A DNA stretch of 5,100 bases, taken from the NCBI GenBank assembly GCA_019348335.1, contig JAHWJR010000093.1, forward strand, positions 2,105 to 7,204. The letters are read 5' to 3'. Position 1 is the stretch's first letter. Every line of letters begins with the position of its first letter. Of the stretch, positions 4,289 through 5,100 are shown in pieces. The position numbers were made by a program, and so were the translations under genes. The notes under the pieces are model-generated. The model worked only from the letters and a program-made list of their open reading frames with translations. It did no database searches and had not been told where the DNA came from. The DNA comes from Actinomycetota bacterium (GTDB lineage Bacteria > Actinomycetota > Acidimicrobiia > Acidimicrobiales > CADCSY01).

Positions 4289-5100
4289 ATGGCCACCGTC
4301 CCGGACAAGCCCTCCCTCGCCGGGCTGGAGCAGAAGTGGGCAGCGCGGTGGGCGGACGAGCAGACCTACGCGTTCGACCGCACCCGGCGCCGCGACGAGG
4401 TGTACTCCATCGACACTCCCCCGCCCACGGTCAGCGGGGCGCTGCACCCGGGGCACGTGTGCTCCTACACCCACACCGACACCATCGCCCGGTTCCGGCG
4501 CATGCGCGGTGCCGAGGTGTTCTATCCCATGGGCTGGGACGACAACGGGCTCAACGTCGAGCGCCGGGTGCAGCTCATGCTCGGCGTCACCTGCGACCCC
4601 ACCCTGGCCTACGACCCGGACTTCGTGCCCGAGCAACCGCCGCCCAAGCGCCCCGTGCCCGTCTCCCGGCCCAACTTCGTCGAGCTGTGCGCCGAGGTGA
4701 CCGTCCAGCTGGAGAAGGCATACCACGAGCTGTGGAGCACCGTGGGCCTGTCGGTCGACTGGGACCTCACCTACACGACCATCGGCGAGAAGGCCCGGCG
4801 CACCTCCCAGCGGGGGTTCCTACGCCTGCTCCACGAGGGCGTGGCCTACGCCGCCGAGGCGCCCACGCTGTGGGACGTCGACTTCCGCACCGCCGTGGCC
4901 CAGGCCGAGCTCCAGGACCGGGAGCGCCCGGGCGCCTACCACCGCCTGGCCTTCCGGGACGCCGGCGGGGAGCCGGTGCACGTCGACACGACCCGGCCCG
5001 AGCTGCTCCCGGCCTGCGTCGCCCTCGTCGCCCACCCCGACGACGAGCGCTACCGCCCCCTGTTCGGGACCGAGGCCCGCACCCCGTTGTTCGACGTGGC
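4289..5100 (+). CDS. valS: Valyl-tRNA synthetase, archaeal-type, N-terminal 270 codons (3' truncated by window edge)
   Basis: This class I synthetase charges tRNA-Val and hydrolyses mischarged Thr-tRNA in an inserted editing domain. Visible parts are an N-terminal helix (LAGLEQKWAARW, 10-21) and the catalytic opening SIDTPPPTVSGALHPGH, with the HIGH-type motif HPGH at 53-56. GWDDNGLNVERRVQ follows at 82-95. Then comes FVELCAEVTVQLEKAYHELWSTVGLSVDW (130-158), leading into the CP1 insertion with LWDVDFRTAVAQAEL (194-208) and the editing-domain signature TTRPELLPACVALVAHPDD (234-252). GWDDNGL and TAVAQAE mark the archaeal-type branch; typical bacterial ValS has an MDHAGIATQ-like segment and TAISDLE. 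No zinc knuckle is present at LWDVDF, as in many ValS proteins. IleS would show GWDTHGLP(V/I)E and is excluded. KMSKS and the anticodon-binding domain lie beyond the edge. The start is ATG 4289, just after a -10-like TAGCGT. Confidence 0.93.
   Translation, partial: MATVPDKPSLAGLEQKWAARWADEQTYAFDRTRRRDEVYSIDTPPPTVSGALHPGHVCSYTHTDTIARFRRMRGAEVFYPMGWDDNGLNVERRVQLMLGVTCDPTLAYDPDFVPEQPPPKRPVPVSRPNFVELCAEVTVQLEKAYHELWSTVGLSVDWDLTYTTIGEKARRTSQRGFLRLLHEGVAYAAEAPTLWDVDFRTAVAQAELQDRERPGAYHRLAFRDAGGEPVHVDTTRPELLPACVALVAHPDDERYRPLFGTEARTPLFDV

Noticed and set aside
3339..4700. Long open frame on + running through cysS into valS (about 450 codons)
   Set aside because: Opposite or out of frame with two unmistakable synthetases; the product has no recognisable domain and changes character at the gene boundary.
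4760..4900. Loss of a zinc knuckle in ValS at LWDVDF
   Set aside because: Many normal ValS proteins, including that of E. coli (WDPK), lack the CxxC at this place, so it is not an unusual loss.

Overview
The window is a very GC-rich (roughly 70% or more), densely coded bacterial chromosome segment. Strong G/C bias at third codon positions, GTG as well as ATG starts, putative leaderless promoters with TANNNT -10 boxes, and a sigma factor fused to a zinc-finger anti-sigma domain all suggest an actinomycete-type organism (Actinomycetota, possibly Acidimicrobiia). The class-level placement is inference. I saw no mobile elements, CRISPR arrays, tRNAs or rRNAs.

Layout from left to right: (1) the C-terminal end of a TldD/PmbA (TldE)-family protein on +, cut by the left edge; (2) one base later, an 85-residue two-helix membrane protein on +; (3) a convergent gap with an 11-bp perfect inverted repeat, probably a two-way terminator; (4) a 134-residue lipoprotein on -; (5) a 155-bp divergent control region; (6) a 513-residue one-piece regulator on +: ECF-type sigma regions 2 and 4, a zinc-binding anti-sigma motif, membrane-spanning sequence and a long low-complexity tail; (7) a short convergent gap; (8) a complete cysteinyl-tRNA synthetase (cysS) on -; (9) a 65-bp head-to-head region in which both genes have a TANNNT box exactly 6 nt before their start codons; (10) the first 270 codons of an archaeal-type valyl-tRNA synthetase (valS) on +, cut by the right edge.

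Two themes stand out. First, the sigma/anti-sigma fusion with the divergent lipoprotein looks like a self-contained envelope-sensing unit: the DNA-binding half is tethered to the membrane by its own inhibitor-like domain, and a cell-surface lipoprotein sits next door. A functional link to the lipoprotein is inferred only from position. Second, cysS and valS form a divergent pair of synthetase genes that appear to be transcribed without leaders from one compact region, which would couple their expression. The TldE-like gene and the small membrane protein form a separate operon end with no evident link to the rest.
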